Below the pieces are notes generated by a model, which did no database searches, was not told where the DNA came from, and saw only the letters and a list, made by a program, of their open reading frames with translations. The position numbers and the translations under genes are program-made. From Steromphala cineraria (Eukaryota; Mollusca; Gastropoda; Trochida; Trochidae): DNA of 64,000 nucleotides. Positions 1 through 10,934 of the stretch are shown here, piece by piece. Every line of letters begins with the position of its first letter. The stretch's first letter is position 1. Location: NCBI GenBank assembly GCA_916613615.1, contig OU744725.1, positions 59,094,575-59,158,574 of the forward strand. Direction: 5' to 3'.

Positions 1-1900
1 GTGTCATCTCTGGCCAGTTGGCGACGGGTATCACGGACATCACGGCGATCAAGTGAAACGGTTCGTTTGTCCATAAGTCTGGTGTCATCTGTGGCCAGTT
101 GGCGATGAGTATCTCTGACATCACGGCGATCAAGGGAAACAGCTCGTCTGTCCATACGTCTGGTGTCATCTCTTGTTAGTTGGCGACGGGTATCACGAAC
201 ATCACGAACATCACGGCGATCAAGTGAAACGGTTCGTCTGTCCATACGTCTTGTGTCATCTCTGGCCAGTTGGCGACGGGTATCTCTGACATCACGTCGA
301 TCAAGTGAAACAACTCGTCTGTCCATACGTCTGGTGTCATCTCTGGCAAGTTGGCGATGAGTATCTCTGACATCACGGCGATCAAGTGAAATGACTCGTC
401 TGTCCATACGTCTGGTGTCATCTCTGGCTAGTTGGCGACGGGTATCACGGACATCACGGCGATCAAGGGAAACAGCTCGTCTGTCCATACGTCTGGTGTC
501 ATCACCGGCTAGTTGGCGACGGGTATCTCTGACATCACGGCGATCAAGTGAAACAGTTCGTCTGTCCATACGTCTGGTGTCATCTCTGGCAAGTTGGCGA
601 TGAGTATCTCTGACATCACGGCGATCAAGTGAAACAGTTCGTCTGTCCATACGTCTGGTGTCATCTCTGGCAAGTTGGCGATGAGTATCTCTGACATCAC
701 GGCGATCAAGGGAAACAGTTCGTCTGTCCATACGTCTGGTGTCATCTCTGGCAAGTTGGCGATGAGTATCTCTGACATCACGGCGATCAAGTGAAACAGT
801 TCGTCTGTCCATACGTCTGGTGTCATCTCCGGCTAGTTGACGACGGGCATCTCTAACATCACGGCGATCAAGTGAAACGGTTCGTCTGTCCATACGTCTG
901 GTGTCATCTCTTGTTAGTTGGCGACGGGTATCACGAACATCACGGCGATCAAGTGAAACAGTTCGTCTGTCCATACGTCTGGTGTCATCTCTGGCCAGTT
1001 GGCGACGGGTATCACGGACATCACGGCGATCAAGTGAAACAGTTCGTCTGTCCATACGTCTGGTGTCATCTCTGGCCAGTTGACCACGGGTATCACGAAC
1101 ATCACGGCGATCAAGTGAAACAGTTTGTCTGTCCATACGTCTTGTGTCATCTCTGGCCAGTTGGCGACGGGTATCACGGACATCACGGCGATCAAGTGAA
1201 ACAACTCGTCTGTCCATACGTCTGGTGTCATCTCTGGCCAGTTGACGACGGGCATCTCTAACATCACGGCGATCAAGTGAAACAACTCGTCTGTCCATAC
1301 GTCTGGTGTCATCTCTGGCCAGTTGACGACGGGTATCACGGACATCACGGCGATCAAGTGAAACAACTCGTCTGTCCATACGTCTGGTGTCATCTCTGGC
1401 CAGTTGACGACGGGTATCACGGACATCACGGCGATCAAGTGAAACAGTTTGTCTGTCCGTACGTCTTGTGTCATCTCTGGCCAGTTGGCGACGGGTATCA
1501 CGGACATCACGGCGATCAAGTGAAACAACTCGTCTGTCCATACGTCTGGTGTCATCTCTGGCCAGTTGACGACGGGCATCTCTAACATCACGGCGATCAA
1601 GTGAAACAACTCGTCTGTCCATACGTCTGGTGTCATCTCTGGCCAGTTGGCGACGGGTATCACGGACATCACGGCGATCAAGTGAAACAGCTCGTCTGTC
1701 CATACGTCTGGTGTCATCTCTTGTTAGTTGACCACGGGTATCACGAACATCTCGGCGATCAAGTGAAACAGTTCGTCTGTCCATACGTCTGGTGTCGTCT
1801 CTGGCCAGTTGGCCACGGGTATCACGAACATCACGGCGATCAAGTGAAACAGCTCGTCTGTCCATACGTCTGGTGTCATCTCTGGCCAGTTTGCGACGGG
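1..1900. repeat. 81-bp coding minisatellite, about 23 units
   Basis: The anchor gtctgtccatacgtct recurs about every 81 bp from about 69 to 1862, with one 90-bp unit near 178-258 that carries an extra 9 bp. Units fall into subtypes (for example those with gatgagtatctct against those with gacgggtatcacgg), in local runs that suggest unequal exchange. The array ends near 1900 in unique sequence of the same reading frame. It is the DNA level of the secreted repeat protein. Confidence 0.95.
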
Positions 1901-2159
1901 CATCTCGGGCGTTTTTATTAATATCACATTTTGCAGCTTTTGGAAATTTTTGGTTCATGAGCTTCAATTGGACCTCAGACGGTTTCTCTGGCTCTGGAAT
2001 CTTAACGTCCATTTGGATGAACTCCTTCACTTCCTTCTGAACATTCTCGACATTCGGGATATCTCGGGTAACTTCGCTGTGGACATGTTCAGACCGACTG
2101 CCGTGGAGAAGAAGCATGAACGAGGACACCAACAGGAAAAACGATGTCGTCTTCCGCAT
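3..2159 (-). CDS. Secreted Arg/Asp-rich tandem-repeat protein (partial, runs off left edge)
   Basis: Read on the minus strand from the ATG at 2157-2159, this frame has no stop for 719 codons and leaves the window at base 1. It starts MRKTTSFFLLVSSFMLLLHG, a typical signal peptide (basic start, long hydrophobic core, small residues near GSRS). About 55 unique residues follow, and after a single Cys at about residue 77 the repeats begin. The repeat is 27 residues (81 bp); each copy opens like LARDDTRRMDRR and closes like DRRDVRDTRRQ. About 23 copies are present, one lengthened by 9 bp (an extra three residues). A consensus unit has about 10 Arg and 6 Asp, so the product is very basic and highly charged. 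All indels are multiples of three, and unit variants (T-H-R-Q, D-A-R-R, Q-L-T) are substitutions only. The other minus frame and both plus frames of the array meet stops. I recognise no family. Export, and a structural or mineral/polymer-binding role, are inference. The 3' end is not in the window. Confidence 0.8.
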   Translation of the reverse strand, partial: MRKTTSFFLLVSSFMLLLHGSRSEHVHSEVTRDIPNVENVQKEVKEFIQMDVKIPEPEKPSEVQLKLMNQKFPKAAKCDINKNARDARRKLARDDTRRMDRRAVSLDRRDVRDTRGQLARDDTRRMDRRTVSLDRRDVRDTRGQLTRDDTRRMDRRAVSLDRRDVRDTRRQLARDDTRRMDRRVVSLDRRDVRDARRQLARDDTRRMDRRVVSLDRRDVRDTRRQLARDDTRRTDRQTVSLDRRDVRDTRRQLARDDTRRMDRRVVSLDRRDVRDTRRQLARDDTRRMDRRVVSLDRRDVRDARRQLARDDTRRMDRRVVSLDRRDVRDTRRQLARDDTRRMDRQTVSLDRRDVRDTRGQLARDDTRRMDRRTVSLDRRDVRDTRRQLARDDTRRMDRRTVSLDRRDVRDTRRQLTRDDTRRMDRRTVSLDRRDVRDARRQLAGDDTRRMDRRTVSLDRRDVRDTHRQLARDDTRRMDRRTVSLDRRDVRDTHRQLARDDTRRMDRRTVSLDRRDVRDTHRQLARDDTRRMDRRTVSLDRRDVRDTRRQLAGDDTRRMDRRAVSLDRRDVRDTRRQLARDDTRRMDRRVISLDRRDVRDTHRQLARDDTRRMDRRVVSLDRRDVRDTRRQLARDDTRRMDRRTVSLDRRDVRDVRDTRRQLTRDDTRRMDRRAVSLDRRDVRDTHRQLATDDTRLMDKRTVSLDRRDVRDTRRQLARDD

Positions 2160-2216
2160 TTTGGTTTTTGAGGGATGTTTTGTCCTTTTTTGTCTCTGAG
2201 GGATTTCGCTTCGGGC

Positions 2217-2230
2217 TTTGGATTCTGTAA
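2217..2230 (-). promoter_or_regulatory. Candidate splice acceptor in the 5' UTR of the repeat-protein gene
   Basis: On the minus strand a pyrimidine-rich run ending ctctttacag lies about 65 nt before the ATG at 2159. It looks like a 3' splice site, so the signal-peptide exon may be exon 2 behind a non-coding first exon. Confidence 0.4.
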
Positions 2231-2605
2231 AGAGAAGTGAACGGTTGTTATATTAAAAAGCAAAACATCATAAAGGATGTTAAACAACATCTTAACCTAC
2301 ATAAACGATTATCTTTTGCAATTTTCTCGATTTTTCAAATCCTGATATGAAAACAATTTGTATTGTAATACAAGATTTTGATCATTGTATTTGCTGTGAA
2401 TGATATCAATATGGTACCTTGTCTCAACCATTGCCTTGGTGGCATTTACTACTCATTTAAAGTTCTTTACTGTGTAAAAATTCTCAGATTATATTACGAC
2501 CCCTTGTACGAACCTCCCTATAAACTCGCATGTAGTTTTAAAATCAATCTAGTTAAAACTAGCTGTATTGAATACGTCGCCTTCGTCCTCACGTAACGTG
2601 AGGAC
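2231..2605. other. Upstream/intron sequence, no gene seen
   Basis: AT-rich sequence with no coding signal. A short palindrome (cctcacgtaacgtgagg) lies just before the TTAA-flanked MITE at 2606. Confidence 0.5.
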
Positions 2606-2973
2606 TTAAAGGGGCAGTAGCACGGTTTTAGGGGGAATATAAGGTGATGTCAGGAAAATGAAAATGAATGGTTCCAATTGATAGACGATGTTTTTAAACT
2701 AAATGGAGCAGTAATAATTCAAATATATAACGTGAAGTTTAGCCATGCGTTTGCTTTTTCTTACACAATATGAATTAAAGGTGTTCACACAAAATGGCCG
2801 CCAATGATTTTATGTGAATATTCATACTTTGTCCTCTGACTATGCATGTGGATGATTGGTTTGTGTAATGAGATTTTGATACTGTCAAAATAATACATTT
2901 AGCATTAACGTAAAATTATCAGTGACAATTTTATGATATAAAATTATCAAAAAACGTGCTACTGCCCCTTTTA
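2606..2973. mobile_element. TTAA-type MITE, copy 1
   Basis: A 0.37-kb element with inverted ends AGGGGCAGTAGCACG and CGTGCTACTGCCCCT. TTAA flanks one side and TTTA the other. Its interior matches the copies at 24704, 34305 and 45282. There is no reading frame inside, so it is non-autonomous. TTAA target sites with short inverted ends suggest piggyBac-type mobilisation (inference). Confidence 0.8.
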
Positions 2974-5415
2974 GGGCCGTATACATTACTCCTAGTTTTA
3001 ACTAGATTGTTTTAAAATAGAAATACGTCTTATCTCAATTTTACTGCAAGAATCCTTTTATGTTAAGCAGTTTGGTTCACCCCCACGGTTTCAATGACCT
3101 TATTGTGTCGATTTGAGACCCAAAAAGCTTTCCGGTCTGTAAAACATGGGGTTTGTCTTGTATACGGGTTGTTATCTCGCTTTTTTGCCTAAAAACGTCA
3201 GCTAGAAATCAAAGGGGAGGTTCCTATGCCTATGATATGAATATATGTTACAGCCCTTGCGACCATGACTAATTATTATTAGCAGATCATTACTATAAGC
3301 ATCAGGTCGCTTCTGAAGTTCGTTAATTGCGGTTAACCATAACTATTTTTAGCGTTGCGTACAAAAAATGTATGGACATGTTTTTGGACAATATATTTGG
3401 ACAAACTAAAATAATATCAATTCAAGTCAAGAAAAAATGGTTGCCAACATCTTCTCAATTCGTTTGCGCACGGGGAAAACTGGTTATTTTCTTATCTTTG
3501 CGCAACGCTAAATTTGGCCTTCGGTTCAACGCCAAAGCTAATTTACTACAACGGTTTGGTCTTGTTTCATTAATATCTAGTTTTAAAACTATTGCCATGG
3601 GATCTGCAACTCACCAGATACTGAACAATTTGTTATCCATAAGGTTGAAGTTACACGTGCAATTAAAAAGACACTGCATATGTGGTCTCTATCGGTAAAG
3701 CAGCCATTGAGTTCACTACAGTAATTTGAATTGGCGAGATCAAGTTTTGAATATTTTCGAATTTTAGACCTTTGATTCCAAAAATGGACGCATAATCAAG
3801 CATCTTTTCAAGACTTTACATTTGTTGCATCTTTAAAAGACTTGTATTGATTAACCCATTTAATAAAAGCACGGAATAAGTTACTTAAGTTACAGGATAT
3901 CAAGTTGTAGCATAACGGGGAGACGTATATATACGCTGCTGTAGCAGGATGAACATTTTGTAATCATTCTGATTAAAGAATGAAAAACAATAGAACTTTA
4001 AAACGAAGTGCTTCTTATCAATCAATTATTTCAGTAAACAACCAGCTAATCAAAATTGACGGGGAAAAACTTTGGTTGTTCAGGCGTTCATTGAGATATT
4101 TGTTCGCAATAATTTTGTTAAGGTAATACAATGTGCAACTTTTGTGCACGGTATGAGCAGCCCGAGTGTTATCACTTCAAAATCCGCCATGTGTAACCAA
4201 AATTTGAATTACGTCACCTGTTTTCAGTTTCAACCGTCACATTAAATCTGCATTCGAGTTTTTCTATTAATTGGAATGTGTGGATAAAGTCCTACATGTA
4301 CGATTGATACATCTTTGAGTCGTACAAAATGGTGACTAGCATTGAGAGCTCAACAACCGCAGTTAAATCGTATTATTGCATGCCAATTCTGACGTTATGA
4401 CTTCGAATGAAATCGATGATTAGTGACCAATGGCTATCAATCGAGCAGTCAATGAGCCCTGATTACTACTGTTCAATTTCATATAGTGCACGAGAACATA
4501 ATGGCATGTCGACCTTTGATGTTTGCTATCCTTGACACCATTAAGAGACAACGTTATCGGTGGTCTAACGTTATAGATATCGACCGTCATGCAGTGAAAA
4601 AAAACCACCTTTTCCTATGTTTCAGGGTTGTCAGAAAATCCTCACAACCTCTCTGTATAGCCAGATCAAGTTACCATAAGAAATGAAGGAACGCTATCGA
4701 TTATTGTAACAAGGGTACTTTTTGATCAGTTTTGTTGATCCGTCATGGGGATCCGCCATGTTTTTGCTATGCCGTTAACCGGTTTTAAGGTGTTTATTTG
4801 ACAAACAGGGTGACAAACATTCTTAAAGGACATTTATTAAACCTTTCAGTCAAGTGACCAAGCTCCGGTGGAAAGGTCACGTGATTATGACATTTTTGCC
4901 ATTTTTCCAAAATGCATGAATATTGCTCAATTTAAAGTTTTAAACATAAAAGTTTGGGTTTCGACTATGTTGTTGACAACTTAACTGAAAATATCGATAT
5001 AACAATGTTTTTTAAAGTGTAAAGTTTCTTTTGGAATTCAGTTTATATATAGCGACCTAAATTAAATACCTAAACGATGATTTCTGGGGGAAAACTGCAA
5101 CGTCCGTATTTGTAAGGGTAGAAAAATTCGAATCTTCTTACCCGAGTCACCTAGTAACGTAGGACATATTCTAAAAATTTCAGCTCGGCAGAAGTAATCC
5201 AAAGAGTTTAAGGAAACCCTGTTACACCAAAATGGGAGGAGGGTCAAGGTCAAATAAAACAATGTTAATTTTCACCTAATTTCAGGATTCACTTGAACAG
5301 AAGTCGATGCTGGAGCACGGGCCATACCTTTAGGCCTTCTTATCTCATGGCTCTTATAAGCTAAAATGTTCCCTTTCTAAATTTAATTGTAAAGAGTCTT
5401 GTGACCAATCATCGT
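2974..5415. other. Non-genic stretch
   Basis: AT-rich sequence. The open frames at 3327-3698 and 4486-4686 show no domain, codon bias or splice context I can support. I see no other feature. Confidence 0.5.
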
Positions 5416-5914
5416 TTAAAGAGACACAGAGTATGTTGAGAGGATCACATATGTCAAATTTTGAAATCGATGTTATTACATCGGGAACCACTAACTGTTA
5501 CTGAAAATAACAAGTTAAAGGTCAATCAGTACATTAGAGCGAAAATACGGCCATTCAAAGTCGGGATTTTGATCGAAAACCGGACAATGTGACTCGAGTG
5601 GCGCGCGCAATTTTGCCAAACGTAATTTTGAAACCTTGTCATAAGCTGACAGGAAGATATATTCGATTCGATAGTGTTTATTAGGTATTGTAACTAATAG
5701 GTAGATTAATTGGATGCATAATGTCGAATATTAAACGTATTTGAGATGTTTTCTTGATTGTTCCCATAAAATCAATCATTTTAGAGATATTATGCATAAA
5801 TGGATATATTTCCAAGTCCAGTGATGAGATATGAACTTAAACCAGCATATTAGATATTTTGAAGCTTATCAAAACCAAATAAAATTTTAAGAAAGATACT
5901 CTGTGTCACTTTAA
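5416..5914. mobile_element. MITE with GACACAGAGTAT inverted ends
   Basis: A 0.5-kb element bounded by TTAAAGAGACACAGAGTAT and its near-perfect inverse ATACTCTGTGTCACTTTAA. TTAA occurs at both borders. A related single end is visible near 10444-10465. No coding sequence inside. Confidence 0.65.
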
Positions 5915-5932
5915 CGAATAGTTAATAACATG

Positions 5933-6272
5933 CATTCTCTCGCCACAGAGGCAGGTCAAGTCATCAACCTCTGTTTTATTACGCCGAAATCGTGGGTTCC
6001 GGCAGTTTCCCTAGCGGAAAAAACTGCACCACAATCCATTTTAATTTCATTATAAAATGACAACGCTTCCCGCATGGAAAGTGTGGTTCATATCACAACG
6101 CCTTTGCCATCATTTAGTAGCCAAAATGATGAATTTAGAACAGCGTCGTTGATTGCATAACTTTGATTGCTTCCAATCAGGCGTCTCCCATTCTATCCCA
6201 CAAACTCGGCGTAATATGACAGAGGCTGTATCAACATTTCTTGACTTGATCTGCCTCTGTGGGGAGAGAATG
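5933..6272. mobile_element. CATTCTCTCC MITE, copy 1
   Basis: A 340-bp element with long inverted ends: CATTCTCTCGCCACAGAGG on the left and the inverse CCTCTGTGGGGAGAGAATG on the right. The inverted match continues inward through cgtaatat/acgccga. The interior matches the copies at 7844 and 36058. Confidence 0.8.
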
Positions 6273-7101
6273 CCAGTTATGATGCCCGTTTGCTTTGTCT
6301 GCATCGGTCAGAGGTTTTGATAATCAAGAACCGCAGTCCGCATTGAGATCGCAACAAGCCTGCTTTTCAGAGTCAACCTCAAGAAAAGCTTTTCTGATTA
6401 AATCAGAACTACAAGGATTTTGATACACATTTAGAATAATAAATATCAATTTATATGAGCGAAGAGTTTATATCACTGATGAATGTCCGTGACTTGAATC
6501 ATTCATGGAAAATTCTACAACTCGACAAAAAAAAAGCTCAAGGTCAAATGATTGAGTCAAAACAAAATTTGATGTGATTGATATGCCAAAGTGGGTATGA
6601 AAGACAAACCTGCATAATGGTCTCAGAGTAAACATTAAAGACTTAGGTATGTAGCTCTACCATTACTTACTTTTAAGGCACTGACTTACATTCAGCTACA
6701 ATAGTGTCCCAGTCGGATGTTTGTCAAAGTGTAATTATAAAGTCAGAACAGGTTTCTACTTCGTATTCAGCTAGTGTCCTTCTGATCTTTAATACGCAAC
6801 GGCTAGGGTGAAAGAAGTTCATGAAAATCACATCCGCACGTCCTAATCCATTTTAAACATTAACATTTTTTAAACAAGTAAATTAATATTTTGTGTTGCA
6901 TTATGTGACTTCGAAATATAGATTTTCATAAGGGTACTTTTGATAACTTGTATTTATTAAATAGAAAGAGGCCTTATTCTGATAAACCCTAGTTGAATAG
7001 TTTAAGTTTAGGATGCAACCTTGCTTAGAAAAAATAATTTGCAACCGAACTATCTTTGAATGGCCATTGACTGCAACCGTCTGCTAGTTCACAATAACGC
7101 C
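6273..7101. other. Non-genic stretch
   Basis: AT-rich sequence. No gene or recognisable repeat seen. Confidence 0.4.
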
Positions 7102-7245
7102 TACCCAGCTAACACAAAACGTTTCCTGAACGTTTCCAGAACGTTTCTTCAAGACGTTTCCTTAAAACGTTTCTGAAACGAAAAAGAAACTCCACATAAT
7201 TACGTTTCAGAAACGTTGTAGGAACGTTTCTGTGTTAGCTGGGTA
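7102..7245. mobile_element. Palindromic MITE with TACCCAGCTAACACA ends
   Basis: A 144-bp element with inverted termini TACCCAGCTAACACA and TGTGTTAGCTGGGTA. The inside is built from repeated ACGTTTC / GAAACGT words, so much of it could fold back. Non-autonomous. Confidence 0.8.
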
Positions 7246-7246
7246 G

Positions 7247-7316
7247 CATTCTCTCCCCACAGAGGCAGGACAGTGCGAACAAAATATGATTGGGCTGCCT
7301 CTGTGGGGAGAGAATG
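7247..7316. mobile_element. 70-bp minimal CATTCTCTCC MITE
   Basis: Only about 21 bp of each inverted end of the CATTCTCTCC family remain (CATTCTCTCCCCACAGAGGC and its inverse), separated by about 28 bp unlike the larger copies. It starts 1 bp after the neighbouring palindromic MITE. Confidence 0.75.
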
Positions 7317-7843
7317 ACAATGACGATACTTTCAACTAAATCTACGTTTCTTGTTCGATGTAAGCTTAAATAAATGTATACAGTTCATACATGTGGTATG
7401 CTACGGATTGAATGATGCTCATACCGAGATTTATTTTTCACAAATCATGATAATATTTATTCTTAACACCTTACCAACTCATATGTGTTCCGAAGCTGAA
7501 ATCTCGCGAACAATAACACAAATAGCCAAAGCTTTTGATTAACAATACAAGTATTCAACTAACCTTCAAGCACCGTATGTCAGAATAAACCATTTGTGTC
7601 AACTTTTGCCGTAATGTGATTATATATATAGTCAGAGCAGGTTCTGTTGTGCATGCAATCTGATGTTTATCACGCTGTCATTTTGATAAACGAACCGTAA
7701 ACATACACCATTTTAAACGAATGAGTATCATAATTTTATGTAAAAACACACAAAAAATCAAGTCATACATAATAATAATATAATAATAATTCAATGTCTA
7801 TCGATATCATCACGTCGACATGAACGTGGAGTGAATACGATGT
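7317..7843. other. Non-genic stretch
   Basis: AT-rich sequence with a short AAT-rich run near 7770-7790. The 63-codon frame at 7351 has no supporting signal. Confidence 0.4.
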
Positions 7844-8186
7844 CATTCTCTCCCCACAGAGGCAGATCAATTCATGAAATGTTGATACAGCCTCTGTTAT
7901 ATTACGCCGAGTTTGTGGGATAGAATAGGAGATGCCTGATTGGAGGCAATCAAAGTTAGTTGTGCAATCAGCGACGGTGTTCTAAAATCATCATTTTGGC
8001 TACTGAATCATGGCAAAGGCATTGTGACATGAACCACCCTGTCCATGCGAGAAGTGTTGTCTTTTGATAAAGAAATTCAAATTTTCCGCCAGGGGAAATT
8101 GTGCCGGAACCCATGGATTTCGCCGTAATAGAACAGAGGCTGTATCAACATTTCATGACTTGATCTGCCTCTGTGGGGAGAGACTG
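7844..8186. mobile_element. CATTCTCTCC MITE, copy 2
   Basis: A 343-bp copy in inverted orientation relative to part of copy 1. It has the long inverted ends (CATTCTCTCCCCACAGAGGC and CCTCTGTGGGGAGAGACTG) and the shared interior words about the hidden gtgggttccgg-like segment. No coding sequence. Confidence 0.8.
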
Positions 8187-9965
8187 CATTAGTCTTTACC
8201 CTGGCTTCATTTAAATAATGTATATACTGTTCAATTTATGCTAGGGACCATGGAACGTGACTACACAATAACACCCCTGGGATGTTTCACCGGGCAAATA
8301 TGTTCTGAAACTACGTCCGGGATCACCTAGAATGTGTACTAACCAACTCGATCACAATCAGAATTTGCTACTGTGATTAATGTTCCTAGAACAGGGACAC
8401 TTACTGTAATACATGCTTCTCAAAACAGCAGGGTCGTTATTTAAATTACACTTGTGACGTCGGCCTATTATTCCCTCGCTCCATTATTTTCTGTAATTGG
8501 GCGTTACATTTTACACCAAGCTTTTCACTTCAATATCATATTTATAAGGTTTTAGGGTACGTAGTTGAATAAGCATTTAGTTGAGTGTAATTTAAGTCAG
8601 GTAATATCCTCGCAATTCCTTAAAAAAATAGGTTTCGGACCCTGGTGGCCTCGGCTCTATTATTTCAAGGAATGGAAAGGTACTCGGATATGACCCCATA
8701 CGGAAGAGCCTTCTAGCCTATGTCGGATCAGCAAAATTCCTAACTATTGAAAAGGTTCATCAAAACCCACTAGAAACTGGACTATAACTATGAAGCGCCA
8801 TTGAATGATGTATTGGTATTTGTAATAGGGTCATATGTAAATGCTGTTTACTATTATTATGTATATGATAATTATTTATCATCATTAATAATGAATCACA
8901 TCCTGTTGTCAAATAATTTTGGTACTCTCATTATTCGATATGAAAACTAAAATTTAGACAAAGTATGCTTTATATATTTCTAGTTTAATGGGAGCCATAG
9001 GCTAATACCACATATTCTTAGCTACGTTCAAATAAGTCAAAATAGAATATTAGTTAAATGATTTTTAATTATCATTCCATATTCACCTTTGTGTCTGCTG
9101 TAAAAAGTTCCAAATTTACTTTTGAGTCATTTGTGCGAGTTATTGCCAGAGCTGTTAATTTTCACTTTAAAAAAAACATTAATTGGTAGTTTACCCATGC
9201 AAATGGTTTTCGCAATGAAATATCATGAAGAAATAAAATCATGAAATAATTACCTTCTAAACGTGACATTGCAATTTGTGATACCTTATGGAATAGCATT
9301 AGTATTCAGTAGACTAACTGATAGAGTTGCCGTCACCTAAAACACAACACTTGGGCTTAACTGTAATAATCTGAGTTATTGTCATGCTAACAGTGTGCCA
9401 ATATTTCTGTAAAATGTAATAACGCGTAAATGACAAATCTGAATAACAATGAAGCAAATCAGCATTGAAAAGTTGAAAACTTGTAGTAATAGTAGTTGTA
9501 GTTGTTCGTTGAAAACCAGTATTTATCATTTGGGGATGAATAATTCGAGATGTTATGAATAAATTAAATTACCAAATGCAAGAATGGTTTTATTAAGATA
9601 AAAAGGGGAATATTTTGACAAATGTGTGTAATATTAATTTGTAAACAACGTTTCTTTACAAATTAATAAGAATTACAATAAGAAAGAATAAAAATAATAT
9701 AAATATACAATTTCAACTTTTTGGCAAGTTGAAATCGTTCTGGTCAAGGACAAGAATATGTCAATTCCGTATATAAATTGATATCAATTCAAGAATTAAT
9801 GTTTAAAGTAAACATTTCAACAAAATCAGAAAAAAATCAGAAAGAAAATGAAAATAAAAAAATAATTTCAAAATTAGATAGACACAGACATAAACTAGAA
9901 TAAAACATTTCAGAATATATGACAAAAAAGATCAATTAAAAGTAAGCACTAAACAGAAAGGTAAA
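8187..9965. other. Non-genic stretch
   Basis: AT-rich sequence. No exon, RNA gene or clear repeat seen. Confidence 0.4.
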
Positions 9966-9967
9966 CG

Positions 9968-10034
9968 CCTTACCTGTGTGTTATAGACAATCCGATGGTA
10001 TGCACTATCTGTCCATCCCTCTATCTTATATAGG
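9968..10034 (-). promoter_or_regulatory. Candidate TATA promoter with short non-coding first exon and splice donor
   Basis: On the minus strand a TATA box (ctatataag, plus-strand 10024-10032) lies about 50-60 bp upstream of a consensus 5' splice site, ACACAG|GTAAGG (exon end 9974). A start about 30 bp after the TATA would give a first exon of roughly 25-30 nt without an ATG. The next minus-strand acceptor with coding sequence behind it is at 2226, ahead of the secreted repeat protein. The link between the two is inference. Confidence 0.4.
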
Positions 10035-10930
10035 GCCCCCCTTCTCTCGTACAGACCCCCAGACTTTCATTTGAGTGAATCAGGTTCCGCTTGATAATTC
10101 AATTCCCCCAACAAATTGCTTATCGAGTTTTGGGCTGATCAGTGGGTATTTTTATGATGTTAATATAAATGATCGTTGTCCTGAAATTCTTCTCCAATTT
10201 TGTTTAGGACGAGTCGGGCTGGATTAAAGCATTCATTCTTACCCATGCTTGAAATTGATAACCCGTTGATGAACTTAGAAATAAATTCGCAAATCTTGTT
10301 AGATGCAATGTCTTAAGTCTTTCACTTCTCGGCCTTTTGATCAGTAAATGGCTTATCAATTGGAGCCATCGTTATATCGGTGTAAAAGGTTTTGTTTATT
10401 ATAATAAGAAGTCTGAAAGAGATTACTGAAACGTAAAAAAAATGTTTAAAGTGACACTGAGATTGGAAGGTATTTAGGATTATGATCCTTTCGACTTCAT
10501 CATGTACATGAGAAAATATATATGTAGAGGTAGTCAAAACGTAATACATATAATGACGATTGTTAATTCTAAGGCGCATGTGAATATTTTTTAACAAACC
10601 GTTATGGACTAAAATTAAAATTCACTCATAAAATTGTATTAACAATTTCACATTACAGCCATTCAAAATATATTTTGAAAATCTCAATGTGATAGGTTAC
10701 AAATTCCTTATTCATTTTTAATAAATCCAAGATGATTAAAACGTATTTTCAATTTCTTTACAACTTTAAAGGTTCCATTATTGTTCAAGAATAATCTTTC
10801 GGATCATCAGTTTCCAGCCATCAGGGGATGAGGTTTCACCAAGATCGTATTGTCAACCTATTACATGAACTAATCCTCTTTGGTCGTTATTTTCTTCAAA
10901 TCTCTCTCCATGGAATCTAAGCCACGTCTT
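10035..10930. other. Non-genic stretch
   Basis: AT-rich sequence. A frame of 91 codons at 10322-10597 has no supporting signal. Part of a MITE end (tttaaagtgacactgaga) is visible near 10444. Confidence 0.4.
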
Positions 10931-10934
10931 TCCC

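Noticed and set aside
1..1900. CRISPR-like array
   Set aside because: The repeats are 81 bp, directly abutting, and coding, with no spacers, in an animal genome.
176..1927. Minus-strand frames MTPDVWTDELFHLI... and plus-strand VCPYVWCHL... in the 81-bp array
   Set aside because: They are periodic only because the DNA is periodic. They are cut by stops in several units, lack a start context and are not continuous with the signal-peptide frame.
2378..2596. 72-codon plus frame upstream of the first MITE
   Set aside because: No domain, signal or splice evidence. Such frames are expected by chance at this base composition.
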